Shown here: piece after piece, positions 1 to 12,307 of the stretch
How the letters are laid out: every line of letters begins with the position of its first letter
How positions within the stretch are numbered: position 1 is the first letter of the stretch
Source: Xiphophorus maculatus
Lineage: Eukaryota; Chordata; Actinopteri; Cyprinodontiformes; Poeciliidae
Length of the DNA stretch: 64,000 bases
Assembly (NCBI RefSeq): GCF_002775205.1
Contig: NC_036464.1
Location: forward strand, 2,779,317-2,843,316
Reading direction: 5' to 3'
Notes under the pieces: generated by a model
Told to the model about the DNA's origin: nothing
What the model saw: only the letters and a program-made list of their open reading frames with translations
Databases searched by the model: none
Program-made: the position numbers and the translations under genes

Positions 1-471
1 TCATAAAAACTGTCATTTAAATCTATATTCATGTATTTATTAAATAAATAGAGAATTAAGTAAATAAATTCATGTGGGTCACCAGGTTACCAATAACTGT
101 TCAGCTCTCTGGTCCTGTTTTCTGGCAAAGGGTGCAAAGTTTGAGAACCTCTCCTCTAGAGGGCGCTGAGCATGTAAATGAGTAGAAACCTGACTAGAAA
201 TCAACCAGAAGAAGAAGAACTACCAGCAGGATAACTAGAGATGAAGGAAGGCTGAGGATTAAATGCTTTTCTCCTCCAGCAGATGAAGCTGGAGGCTCTC
301 AGGACCCAGAGTTACCTCAGGTTACCTGGGTAAGTTAACCTGACCAGCAGGTGAACCTGACCAGCTCAGGACGGAAACAGCAGAATCGGAGGGGAGAGTT
401 TAAAGAGACAGGATATTAATATATTCTCATCCCAGTCTAACCAGCAGCCCCAGTATAACCAGCAATCCTAC

Positions 472-619
472 CTGCCAGCGCCTTGATGCGTGAGCGCTCA
501 AAGAGGCGGGCCGAGCTGTTCTCGTTGTCCCAGTCATCGGCGTCCCAGCGGTTGTTGACGCCGTCGCTGTACTGCTGCTGGATCTCCATGTGTTCGAACT
601 CCGCCGCCACCGACGTCAT
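472..619 (-). CDS. sptbn1: Beta-spectrin, first coding exon (partial gene, sptbn1-like)
   Basis: The exon encodes 49 codons plus one base, starting at the ATG at 619-617. The product ends [16 protein letters not shown] just before the donor at 471-470 (G|GTAGGA). This is the N-terminal lead-in to the first calponin-homology (actin-binding) domain of beta-spectrins. The pieces IQQQYSD, NNRWD and [17 protein letters not shown] fit the SPTBN1 (beta-II) type better than the erythroid or beta-III types as I recall them. The remaining exons (CH domains, spectrin repeats, PH domain) would lie left of base 1. Beta-II spectrin pairs with alpha-spectrin to build the actin-based membrane skeleton. The acyp2 gene upstream on the same strand supports sptbn1, because ACYP2 and SPTBN1 are neighbours on human 2p16. 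The family is certain; the exact paralogue is inferred. Confidence 0.9.
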
Positions 620-728
620 GATGACCTCGCCGTGACTCCGCCCCCACCCGCTGCTCCGCCCACCTGTTACCTGCTGCGGGTTTCAGCGGGACCCTCTGAG
701 AGCGGCTCTGATTGGCCGGCCGGGACGA
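620..728 (-). other. Probable 5' UTR part of the sptbn1 ATG exon
   Basis: Upstream of the start codon on the minus strand, a good acceptor (GGTTTCCTGCAG, AG at 730-729) precedes about 109 bases of GC-rich, non-coding sequence that leads directly into the ATG at 619. This would make the exon 472-728, with a further non-coding exon upstream. A second possible donor-like site (GCAG|GTAACAG) lies inside it. Splicing here is inferred from motifs only. Confidence 0.45.
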
Positions 729-1780
729 CTGCAGGAAACCTGCAGAGACAGAGAGACGGTCAGTGAAGCACGGGGGAGGAGGAGTGATGTTGCGGGATCC
801 GTACTGACCACCATCAGCTCCTCTATTGACCAAACTGTTCTAGAGTCCAATACAACCACTGACACAACCAACTGGGCCATCAGAACCCAGCAGCCCAACA
901 GAACTGATGGAAATGTGTAGAGATGGCCTAGTCAAAGCCCAAACCTCTAACTGAAACACTGACAAACTGAGGTGGGAGGGAGAGCTGAGCAGGAACCTCA
1001 GTGAGCTGATCTGGACCAGAACCACAGAACCAGGAGCTGCTGGATCATGGAGTGTACTTAGTTTACTGATGGGTGTACTTAGTTTACTGATGGGTGTACT
1101 TAGTTTAATGCAGCAGCCTCCCAGGTAAACATCTGGTGATTTTTCTACACCTGGTTCCCAGTCATGTGACTGCAGCTCTGCTCTGTGATTGGCTGCAGCC
1201 TGACTCTAACCTACAAACGGCTCTTCCTGGGCGCTGAGGGAGCGCTGCCCCCTGCTGGTGAAACCAGGTCACTGCAGGACATCAGAGCAGCAGGATGAAA
1301 GCTGGTAGTGCAGAGATGCAGTTTGTGCTGTTGCTAGGCAACATTCAATCTTATTTATAAACTGTAAAGCGTCCTGGTTGGTAAACAGAGCCAGAGTTCC
1401 TCTGTGAGGAAAGAGACAGAAGTACAAACAGAAAGACAGAATGATGTAAAGAAAGAAAGAACTAAAAAAGAAAAATGTACAGAAAAAGAAACGTTCGTTA
1501 TTTTTTCCTCTTTATTCAGCTCCAGATGATCAGATTCAGTTTTTCAGTTTAAATTTTCTTTGCGACGTTTGAGTCATCAGACTCTTCATCGACCTGAGCT
1601 GCACCGGAGGCCCCGCCCACTGATCCTCAAACCGTCCAATCAGAGTAGCCGACTGTCAGAGCAGGAAGTGAAGCGGCTGGGACACTTGGTGACTTCCTCC
1701 CACTCAGAGCTCAGCAACCAGTGAGTGGAGCTGCTGGTGTTGCTACGCTAAAAATATGCCGATGATGATGGTGGGACCAG

Positions 1781-1806
1781 AACACACACATACACACACA
1801 CACACA
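1781..1806. repeat. CA microsatellite
   Basis: Interrupted (ca)n run. Confidence 0.95.
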
Positions 1807-3650
1807 GAATCTAGGCGCCATGACAACTGCCTGCAGTAGTAAAGCGTTTCTGCAGTTTGGAGATCTGGACTCGGTTCTGATGACATCATCACATTTATGT
1901 GTCAGAACAAAATGAACCAGACTGAACATCAAAGGGGAAATGAAGGCCTCTGATTGGTTAATCTGCAGCGTCTCCTGAAATATGGAAATAAATATTCATC
2001 TGTTCGGTTCTACAATTTAGTACAAATGCAAAAATGATTTCAACCTCATCTCTACAACCAATGGAAAAGTTGTTCTTTTCGCTAATAAATAGAACTGGAT
2101 CAGAACCGGATCAGAACCGGATCAGATGATGAATCTGTGTCTGAGTGGTTCTACTTTTCAAAATAAAAGAATATACGAGTCCCTACGTCTGTCCCTGTAG
2201 CCATGCTTTACTACTCTGAACCAACTGGATCCTACATTTCCCATGATGCATCACTGATGCCCCCAGATCTGATCCAGGTCCAGATTTTCTTCTAAGGCTT
2301 TTTATAAATCTATGATCAAAAGAAGCTGTTATTTCTGAACTCTTCCTCTTCCTCCTCTTCATCCTCAGTTTAAAGCGTTAGCAGCAGCTTTAGCGGGTCG
2401 GGTTATTTCTGACCAGGGAGACTAAAGGATGTTTCAGAGACAATGCAGCGTGAAGATCAACATGATGAACAGAGCAGAAGAAACTCATCAGAACCGGATC
2501 AGAACCAGATCATCAACCAGCTGATCTCTGAGGACCAATCAGAGCAGACAGATCAAACTGATGGAGGATCTGATTGGTTCAGGTTCATGAGTTCAGTTGA
2601 ACCTCAGAAAGTTCAGGAACCAGAACCGGTTCGGTCCGTCCCGTCCTGTCTCTGTCCATGTCCTCAGTAAACCAGACATTACCATGCAAAATGCCACGTC
2701 TCTATGGTAACGCCATCCCAGCATGCACTGCGGCAGCAGCAACTCATCAGGCTGCCGACAGCGGCACAAAGACCCGACTGGAAGACGAACTTTAACTGGG
2801 CCGGAGGCCAGAGTTTAACTGGGAGCACTGGTTCTGGAGAACATTTCTAACCTCCGGTTCTGATCCAAACTATGATCAGCTGAGCCTGCAGGTTCTGTGG
2901 TTCTGATCCGAGAGAACAGAAAGCTCTAAGGCTCTTTCACGTTTCAAGCATCAGCTGGTTGCCATGGCAACCGAAGCACTGCAGAAACCCACGCCGCTTT
3001 CAGCCGCCCACGCCGCTCTTCAGAACCGCTCGCATCAGAGCAGAACCTCCGGCTGCAGCAAGAGCACACGGGTCGGTTCTGATGGTTACCATGGAAACGA
3101 TTCCCCCACGTTCTGCCGATCCAAACTGAGCGTTACTTCGTTACTGGACCCGTCCAGAACCAGACGGGCTGCTGCAGGTCCCACTGAGGTCCGCTCAGCC
3201 TTCACCGCACTGCGATGCTGGTTCTGGAGAACTGGGTCGGAGAGGAGGCGGGATGTCATCCATCACTGCCTCTGCAGCTTTAACTAGGCCACAGCAACCC
3301 ATGTAGGACAGCAGCAGCCATCTGACCCGGTACCAGCAGAACCACACCGACCCAGAGCAGGAGGAGGATGCTGATGGGCCAGAACCTCCAGAGACCCCGA
3401 TCCTCTGGTTCTGATCCAGAAGCTGCTGCCACACAGAGACAGAAGAGAGAAAATGACCCAAAACAGATGTAACCATGGAAACCAGGCCCGCTTTCAGCAG
3501 GCAGCTGAGCAGGTTCTACTGGGCCGACAGCCGGACCACAGAGTCGACCAGACCAGAGCAACTGAACCGGAGCAACAGAACCGGGTCTCTGAGTTTAAAA
3601 TGAGTTTCAGTCCAAACATGGTTCAGCTGCTGCATGTTCAGCAGAGCAGG

Positions 3651-3693
3651 AACCAGTTAGAACCAGTTAGAACCAGTTAGAACCAGTTAGAAC
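3651..3693. repeat. Tandem decamer aaccagttag
   Basis: Four perfect units plus a partial one in presumed sptbn1 intron sequence. Confidence 0.95.
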
Positions 3694-5097
3694 ATTACAG
3701 TAGCAGTCAGATCCAGTCGGACCCAGAACCTCCTCCCTCCATCCTCTGCAGGACTCTCTCCCTGTAATCAGGTTAGCTGCTCCCTGCTAATGCACTTAGC
3801 GGTTGCTATGGTTACCGCGATGAATGGATAGATAAACGGGGCAGAAACAGAACCGGCCCTGAAGTTCTCACTGACTCCTCTATAAAAACCAAAGAACTTT
3901 CTGGATCCGACCATTCGGTTCTGATGAACTTCACTGATCATCACTAATAAATCAATCAATAATCTATCAATAGTCTGTGATTACTAACTAAACTCCTGGT
4001 CCAGTGAGGGACACCGAGGCAGAACCTCCTGCTCTATGAGGAGATACCAGAGCCGTCTGGATCCGACCGGTTCTGATCCAAACTGTGAAAAAACAGAACC
4101 AGATCAACAGAAAGAGGCTGAGATGTAAAATAATAAAGTAACTGGTGTTACTGGTCTTAATGGTGTTACTGGTGTTTACTGGCTCTCCAGTTTGATAAAT
4201 CAAATCATTAATCAATAATATATAAAATAAATAAAAACAAGACAATAAATTTTTTTCTTGTGTTGAAACATTAAATGTACATTAAATTATGGAATCGTGT
4301 AAATATGTTCTTTAATAAAACACTGTAAAAATGTGTCTGTTCATCCATGTCAATATAAAAACTATCAGAATCATTTCTATCAAATCACAACATTGTGCTC
4401 TTTATTCAGAAATCCCCCAAAACAATTAAATAATTCCATCAAAAGTTAGAAACTCTGACTTCAGTCATTTATTAGTGTGTGTGAGAAAATGTGTCAATGA
4501 CAGGAATTAACTTAAAATATTTAGTAGAACGGCACTTTGTGAAGTTCGGTCCATTTACTTGTGTTAGCTTACTGGAACACAGACCACATTCAACATGGAG
4601 AACGCTGTGACGTATCGCAGCAACGGGCCGACCCGCTCCATGAGGCGTCTGCGTATTCATGTCTATGGAAAAACTCCAAAGTGGGCGGAGCCAAGAGACG
4701 GGCTCCATGCTGCTAATGGATCACATTCATCAATCTATGCTAACCATGCTAGCTGTTCCTCCTCGCCACCAGGGGGCGTGTCTGAGTGAGAAGATACCTG
4801 GAGGCGGGACTTAGTGACACTGACCAAGCTGGACCGATGGAACCAATAGGAAAATTCAGCTGCAGTACCACCGTTCAAGCCACAGAGGGCAGCACTGAGC
4901 AGACTGGAAAAATATGGCAGAACTAAACTAACGTACATCCACAGAAACAAAGACAGAACCCTGAAGGAACAACTTATAAAGTTTATCAGCAAATAAAGTT
5001 GATGTTGGGGGTTAGCTATTATCTAATTATCTATAACTCATTAATTATAGATTATCTCAGTGGATTAAACACCTGATGGATTATGGAAGGTCTAGAT

Positions 5098-5319
5098 CAG
5101 GGGTCTCAAACTCCAGTCCTCGAGGGCCCAGTCCTGCAACTTTTAGATGAGCCTCTGCTGCACCACCTGAACAGAATAATTAGGTCATTAGCAAGGCTGG
5201 GAGAACTGATCTACACCAGGAGGAGGTCATTAAGTCATTTCATCCCAGTGTTTTGTACCTGTGGCACATCTAAAAACTGTAGGTCTGTGGCCCTCGAGGC
5301 CTGGAGTTTGAGACCCCTG
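5098..5319. mobile_element. hAT-type MITE, 222 bp, intact ends
   Basis: Begins caggggtctcaaactccag and ends with its inverted copy ctggagtttgagacccctg; the inner ccctcgagg also pairs. A perfect 8-bp target duplication gtctagat flanks it (5090-5097 and 5320-5327), diagnostic of the hAT superfamily. No coding capacity. Confidence 0.92.
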
Positions 5320-5327
5320 GTCTAGAT

Positions 5328-7758
5328 GTTTACAGTCTGAGGATCAGAACCGTTTCCATGTTTACTACAACACCCTCCTGGTTGCCTAGCAACAGACATT
5401 AAAGTTATGTTAACAACATATATCCACAGCACCAGGTAAGACGCTCATTAAGACCAGCAGCCAATCAGCGACTCCTCTTCACCCAGAGGTGAGGAAGACT
5501 ACCTCCTGCAGTTCACAGTGAGCATCAGAATGAAGAAGAACAAGGATCCAACTGACTTCTGGTTCTGCAGGAGTTTTCTTCCCCACTGTCGCCTCATGCT
5601 TGATCTGTAGAGGAAACGACTCGGTCCAATCAGCTGCAGACTTTTAAATAAAAAGGTGTTTGTCTTTTAATCTTGTTTTTATTTTCTGTCTAGTTCTAAC
5701 ATTATTATAAACAAACTTAAGGTTATAAGGTTATATATATAATCAACTGAACCAAACTAAATAGCATTATAACGAGGATTTTATAAACTTCATGTTGTTG
5801 GATCTCATTTCATTCTGCGGGTTTCTAATGATCCGCATGCTGGTTCTGTCAGAGGGCCAGACGGACCCAAACGGTTCTGAACGGGTCGCAGACGTTCAGT
5901 CATTTCCAGGGGCCCTCTCTGCTCCATCATGTGAGAAAACATCCAACACACTCACACACACTCCTGATAACAAAGAGTGAAGGAATAAAGGCTGAAAGCA
6001 GAGGAATGTGTCGGCAGCCAGAGAGGATGAGATCACGGGAGAGAGAGAGAGAGGGAAGGGCGGGCGAGAGGGAGGGCGATCGAGGAAGGAGAGAGAGAGC
6101 TGACCTGGTTTCCATCTGTTAATAACATCTGATTTGCAGCAGTCAGACTGTGATTGGTCCCACATGGAGGGAAGCTAAAAGCTGATAGCTGCTTAATTAT
6201 TAATACCAGCTGCAGGAAATCAATCCCGATCAATACCGATCAATGCATGTAAATAAGAGAAGGTGTCCACTAGGTGGGTCCAGGTCGGAACCAGCATCCG
6301 GTCTGGATGGAAACCAACACAGTCTGAGGATAATTCATAACATTAAAACATGCAAATAAACACATTTAGTTCTTTAAAGAAAGAAAATAAACATTTCAGG
6401 AATAAAAGTCAACAGATTCATTCCTTTAGTGAACCTTTGATCATTTACAGCAAAGGATGAATCTGCAGCTAAAAGGTCCAAACAGGAACATGTGGAAAGT
6501 TCAGCTGAACATCAGCGCAGAACTGATCTATTGATTAATTATTGGATTAATCGGTTAATAACTGGATCCAAAAGGTGATTAACAGGAGATTCTGGGATCA
6601 GGTTTACACACAGAAGGTTTTTACCTTAAATGTGAAATATTTCTATCTATTGTTCAGTTTTGACTGTGTGATTCTGTCAGCAAAAGTTTTTACCAGTCAG
6701 ATAATCGATTACTGAATTAGTTCATAATTATTTCAAAAACAATAATAAAATAACACTCTGCTTTCTGATTGGACAGCTTCAGTTAGAAACAGATCCAGGA
6801 TACTTCAGGGTCTCACAGAGTGTGGGAACTTTGAGCTTTTGGAGGAACATTAGTGTTAGTTCCGTAGCTTTTAATGGGCTAACTGGGTTAATCCCATAAA
6901 GGAACCTTCCTGCTTCACCAGTAAAAATAATAATAAATCTGTTTTCTAAAGTTTTATATGACGATGCAACAAAGTAGAAAAAATATATATTTGATCATTT
7001 TCTCCTCCATGAAACAATCAGTTTACAGACAGACCAACATGTGCAGCTGCAGCACAGCAATCACACACACACACACACACACAGTCTAATAACGTCACAC
7101 ACACACACGCCGTCTAATAACGTCACACACACCCCATGAACATAATGACTTCCTGCTGTTTGCTTCATGGATTCATCAGCTGGAAAACTGAACCTCTGAC
7201 TGAACATGGAGCTTCAGTTCTCTGGTTCTGTTCTCTTCAGGCTGACCAGAACCGAGCCGGTCCAGAACCAGAACCAGCCGAGTTAAAGCAGCCGGTCCAG
7301 ACAGACAGACGGTGGCAGCATCAATAAGTCATGCGCTCAGATTTACTCAGTGAGGCGAATTGTTTTGTTCAGACTGAACCCAGACAAAGAGAACCAGAAC
7401 ATTAACCGGTCCTGATTGGTTCAGGTTCACTAGAATCAAGTTTTAATGTTTAATGAAATTAATGCTGAACAGAACCAGAATCTCTCAGATACACATCAAC
7501 ATTTATGGGATTTATGGAGAAAATGTTTCTTTTAAACTCAACGTCCAATCACAGAAGACCCGACTGTCAGTCACTAGATTAAACTAATTATAATAAAAAC
7601 AATTTTTTATTCTGATTTTCCTTTAACTGGAACTTTAACTTACAGTCAGAAGCTAAACTGAAATAAATCAGGTTAGTTTGAGAGTTTTTCTGTCTACAGC
7701 CTGAAATGTTCCCCGTTTCTCAGATGAGCAGAAAAAATCAGACGTGAAGCTTCAGCTG
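5328..7758. other. Non-coding, presumed sptbn1 intron
   Basis: AT-rich; GA tract at 6036-6110. No gene signal seen. Confidence 0.5.
7061..7134. repeat. CA microsatellite with duplicated gtctaataacgtca
   Basis: Three (ca)n runs separated by two copies of gtctaataacgtcacacaca. Confidence 0.9.
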
Positions 7759-7919
7759 TGTTAGCCTCCGTTAGCTCCCATTAGCCTCTGTTAGCTCCCA
7801 TTAGCCTCTGTTAGCTCCCATTAGCCTCCGTTAGCTCCCATTAGCCTCCGTTAGCTCCCGTTAGCCTCCGTTAGCTCCCGTTAGCCTCCATTAGCTCCCG
7901 TTAGCCTCTGTTAGCCTCT
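7759..7919. repeat. 20-bp minisatellite (ttagcctccgttagctccca)
   Basis: Eight near-identical 20-bp units, each itself two related 10-mers (ttagcctcyg, ttagctcccr). It abuts a decayed stretch and then the Tc1 transposase fragment at 7974. Confidence 0.95.
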
Positions 7920-7973
7920 CACGGGGGGTTGCCGCATGTAGCCTCCGTAAGCCTCCATAGTCCCGGTAGCTTC

Positions 7974-8061
7974 ATGCCCATAGCAGCCAATGACACAGTG
8001 GTGTTCCTTGCAGCATCAGAGGGTGCAATGTCATGCATGAAGATGATTTTGCTACTGAAGG
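7974..8061 (-). mobile_element. 88-bp fragment of the same Tc1/mariner transposase
   Basis: This short block is about 85-90% identical by eye to 10064-10151. On the minus strand it reads through without a stop: SSKIIFMHDIAPSDAARN, then TTVSLAAMGM. It is the region around the second catalytic Asp. It sits directly after the 20-bp minisatellite at 7759-7919. Confidence 0.7.
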
Positions 8062-9509
8062 TTAGCTCCTGTTAGCCCCAATTAGCCTACGTTAGCGGCA
8101 GTAAATCCATATTTGATAGCTTCCCTGTGCATTATTGATGTGGCCGTGTTAGCCTGCTCATGCGTGTCTGAAGATCCTGAACGTTACTCAGGACCAGCTG
8201 CAGCGTTTCTGCTCCACACTCACTGATATTAATAATTAATAAACGTCCTGAGCGCTGAACGCAGCTCGTCAATAGCAGCAACACTTTGATCCAACAGAAT
8301 GTTCTGAACAGCTGGTAGTTTATTCACGTAGCTCCAGATTTACTGGTTAAACTGGTTTCATGGTTAGTTAATTAGGATTCCTGGAGGAGTTTTTATTTAA
8401 TTTCTATTCATTTATTAATCTGAAGCTCTTTTAAAGTTTTATTTATTATTCTTTTACTAATATTTAATGTTTTATTGATCTCTAGATTGTTGAATGTGAT
8501 GCAGAAGTTTGCTGCGGACCAACAGAGAGGTCAATGCTGCTGAAGTGGGCCGGGCCTGGTTCTGTTCTGAACACAGGAAGCCTGTCTCACTCACACACAC
8601 ACACACACACACACACAGGCAGGGTGTGTGTGGGGCTGAAGAGGTTTGCATCGTGAGAACATTGATGTTTCTGTTTAGGAAGGAATCCTGGTTCCCACTG
8701 TGGACACAGACAGGACGTCCAAATATGGACATGTTGACTGAATCTGAGACGCTGTGACATCACAGCCGATACTAGGATAAACGGTTCTGGGTCCAGAACC
8801 AGAACCACGAGGAAAACATCCAGAACAAACTAACCTGCTGAGGATCAGGAAACATTCAGGATTTATTCTCTGATGTTTCACTGAAGCTGAAACCAAAAGT
8901 TTCTCCTGCAGAACCAGGAATAAAAATCAAACCCGTAAAATAATCTGATCACTTCCTGGATAAGGACCCAGATTTATCCTCAGGTTCTGGTTCTGGACCA
9001 CGGGTCGTCATGACGAGGAGCAGACAATCCCTGGAAACCCAGCAGAACTCTCCAGGTTTTCCTGGAATGTGTCTGAAGCTCAGCCTGCCGGGCCGGGCCG
9101 GGCCGGACCGGACCGCCCTGCTGGGTCCAAACTCCCCGATGCTCTTCCTCCCATTATGAAACTAAAGAAACAACGGACCGGGTTGGACTGGGCCGAGCCG
9201 GGTCCTCCTCCTGTCCAAACAAACAGAGCCCAGCCTCTGCACCAGCAGAACCAGAACCGACCCAGAACTCCTCTCAGGGAGCTGCTTGTTTGTTTTAACG
9301 AGCCTCCAAGAATGCTTTACATCAGGAAAGGTCAAAGGTCAGCTGGCTGCAGGTTTTAATTAGAGCTGTATCAGATGGATCCAACAGAAAGTTCTGACAG
9401 AAAAAAGCTAATTGGACCCGTTACAGTAACTAATGCAGCTGGACGATAAATCACCCAGGAGGTTTTATGATAAGCGATAATATTGTTGTTTATCCAGTAA
9501 TTTACACCT
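8062..9509. other. Non-coding, presumed sptbn1 intron
   Basis: Nothing beyond a CA repeat and a short gggccgggccggaccgg run at 9090-9113. Confidence 0.5.
8591..8618. repeat. CA microsatellite
   Basis: Uninterrupted (ca)n. Confidence 0.95.
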
Positions 9510-10640
9510 TGTTCCAAATTATTATGCAAGTGATATTTTCTCAGGTTTCCTAAATGTTCAATGCAATGATGGTCAGTAAAATCTTCAAGTCATGAACTAT
9601 TACAGTATAAATCTAATTTTACTGAACAAAGATCCCCATGACAACAGGATGTCTTTCAAAAATAAAAAACTCAAACTGTTCCAAATTATTATGCACAGCA
9701 GATTTTCTAAACATTTTATGGATTATAAAGAACTGCAAACGGTCGTTCTGTGAATGTGCAGCATTAAGTGTTCACATGTACTAAAATCAAAGCTATTTCA
9801 ATCAGAACCATCTTAACAGACCCGGTTCCATGTTAACTTTGGACCTTCTCTGATATCACAGCACAATTTTGGATCCATTGAACTTGTGAGATTGTGGAAA
9901 GTTTCTGCTGAATTTCTCTGCAGGATGTCAGAAAACCTTCCAGAGCTGCTGGTTGATATGAACTGGATTCAGATCTTCTGCTGGAGGAAACTCCAAAGGT
10001 TCTCAGTAGGGTTGAGGTCAGAGGTCAGAGGAGGATGGTGACCACACCATGAGTTTCTCCCCTTTATGCCCATAGCAGCCAATGACACAGTGGTATTCCT
10101 GGCAGCATCAGATGGTGGATTGTCATGATGAAGATGATTTTGCTACTGAAGGTTCGGCTCTTCTTTTAGAACCACAGAAAATGATCAGTCAGAAAGTCCA
10201 GATACTTTGCTGAGGTCATTTTCACACCATCAGGGCCGACCAGCTCTCTTTCTCTCTCTCTCTCTCCCCATGATTTCGGCCCACAGCATGACTCCACCAC
10301 CTCCTCGCTGATGTCACAGCCATGTTGGGACGTGGTGGCCGTCCACCACCAATCATCCACTACTGCATCCATCTGGACCATCCAGGGTTGCCCAGCAGTC
10401 ATCAGTGAACAAGTCTGTTTGAAAATGAATCTTCATGTCCGGCTGGGCCCACTGGGACCAGTTCTGCTTGTGAGCTCTGGTTAGGGGCCCAATAGTAGGT
10501 TGATGCACCTCAAGCCTCTGGAGGATCCTCCACCTTGAGGCTCCAGCAGCTTCTAATCACTGTTTGCTGCTTTAAGGACATTTTAACAGCTGCTCTCTTA
10601 ATCCCATGAATGTGCCTAACAGAAACTTTCCTCATTCTGT
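9510..10640 (-). pseudogene. Decayed Tc1/mariner-type transposon with transposase remnants
   Basis: On the minus strand, frames interrupted by stops and frameshifts give recognisable pieces of a DDE transposase. These are VHQPTIGPLTRAHKQNWSQW, an FTDD box, VKMTSAKYLDFLTDHF, then KIIF followed by an HDN-type box, AARNTTVSLAAMGIKG and a DLNPTENLW box. The order and the spaced acidic boxes fit the Tc1/mariner superfamily. The left part (9510-9760) carries two copies of ttccaaattattatgca (near 9515 and 9680), possibly part of the terminal region. A GA tract (10242-10265) interrupts the coding remnant. No clear terminal inverted repeat was found, so the boundaries are approximate. Confidence 0.7.
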
Positions 10641-11049
10641 ACAAACCCATCTTTGTTCTGAATCAGCCACAGATCTCTTCAGAACCATCAGAACTGCATC
10701 ATGTCGCCTCCAGCAGAATTTCTCCCATCAGCCCCTGGCCCGTGGCCCAGTCAAAGCGCTGTGGGGAAACCCGTCCTCGGTGGACAGACGCAGCGATTGT
10801 GGCTGCAGACGGCGACTCCTCTGGACGGCGCCGGCGGCCCGGTTCTGTTCTCATTCTAATCGGATTAGACTCAGAGATTCTTCTGGTTCTGGTTCCTCCC
10901 AGCAGGATGAACTCCCTGTGACCCGCAGGGTGCTGGGACACAGACTGCTACAGCTGCAGAAACGCTCCAACAGCAGAAGAACTCTCTGTTACAGCGGGGC
11001 GATCGGGGCGGAGAGAGAGAGGACAGCAGGAGACAAGATGGCCGCCGGC

Positions 11050-12299
11050 TAGGCCTGTCACGATAGCAAATTTTGCTCAACAATTAATTGTCTCAAAAAT
11101 TATTGCGATAAACGATAATATTGTCTGAAGACCTTTTTACACTGATTTAATGGAAATGATGTAATAATGCATGTGATTTCCTGCCAAAGATAGATACACT
11201 TTATTTTCAAAAGAATATTTAACACTGGAGCTGATAAACAAAATAAACAAAACAACCAAAAACAAAAATGAAATGGATTCTCAGTCTCCATTAACAAAAA
11301 TGTACTAGAAAAAAACCTAAACAACATAAAGCCAAAGTGGAAATAAATACTGCATTCAACCAAAAGAGGGCAGATTATGAAGTCTGTATATCATGTTGCC
11401 CTTCAGTAATAATTAGATTTAAATAGAGAAGATGGGCACATCGACTACCTGATGCAATAGTTCACACTACATGATTTTTTGCTCCTATTTTTCCCCATAC
11501 AACAATCTTAGAACGTTGGTCTTTCTAAGATTGTGTGGTGTGTTACGGTAGATCGTCGTTGCTGTTCCGATCTAAATCAGGGGTTTTCCCTGACTGGGAG
11601 CTTAAAGCAGCCTGTTGAATGTGACAGGTTTTCTGAGGGGAAATTATGGAGGGGAATCCCAAACAGCTGACACGGCGCAACCCGAAGTCCAGCGGACATT
11701 GGAGATGATATGTGGAAACAACATTAATATTTATTCAACATGCAAAGAATATAGAAATGACAAGAGGAGGAGTTGGAGCGAAATTACTACCACAGTTGAT
11801 AAACCCGGTAACTTTTCAGCTGTTCTTCTTTAACGTGACGTAAACAGGTTCTAATGATTTTCATTCAGTCAGGACTTTACGCTGACACTAGCCACATGCA
11901 TTGCAGGTAGATTGTAGTAAAGCATTGATTAATGCCTGGTTTTAAAATTAGTTCACTGAACTTGTAGCCATTATTTAGTGCCCATTGTTGGACACCACAG
12001 GGCAGGACCGAACCCGATGGAACCGTTATACCTAGGATTTCTGTCGGCTAATGTGTGATCTGTCAGGGTTTGAAAATCGGCCGACAGCTCTAAGATCGTG
12101 TCTCTGCGCTGGGCTTTACACTAAGGAAATGAGGAAGGGAGGGTCAGTGGAGAGCACCGGAGTTGAGCCTTTTTTCATTCAGTGTCATCAACAGAAAGAG
12201 AAAAAGGCCGGAAGAGATGATAATGCCGATAATTAAAATGGCGTCGGTAGTTTTAATTTAGTACGATTAATTGATTAATCGTTTATCGCGACAGGCCTA
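11050..12299. mobile_element. hAT-type element, 1250 bp, non-autonomous, with a MADF-like coding remnant
   Basis: Ends are taggcctgtcacgata and tatcgcgacaggccta (imperfect inverted repeats), flanked by a perfect 8-bp duplication ccgccggc (11042-11049 and 12300-12307). Near the left end is cgataaacgataatattgtc, and near the right end attaatcgtttatcgcgac. The internal frame at 11615-11833 reads NINIYSTCKEYRND-KRRSWSEITTTV, which resembles a MADF/Myb-SANT DNA-binding module. No transposase catalytic region is visible. Confidence 0.85.
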
Positions 12300-12307
12300 C
12301 CGCCGGC

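Larger units (their letters stand above)
729..5089. other. Non-coding, presumed sptbn1 intron
   Basis: Only short random frames. A triplicated gtgtacttagtttactgatg (1052-1100) and many cagaacc words are the visible structure. Confidence 0.5.

Noticed and set aside
7759-7919. CRISPR-like array
   Set aside because: Units are directly adjacent with no unique spacers; simple minisatellite in a vertebrate genome.
10606-11052. 148-codon plus-strand ORF next to the hAT element
   Set aside because: Low-complexity, no family resemblance, overlaps the end of the Tc1 relic; not supported as a gene.
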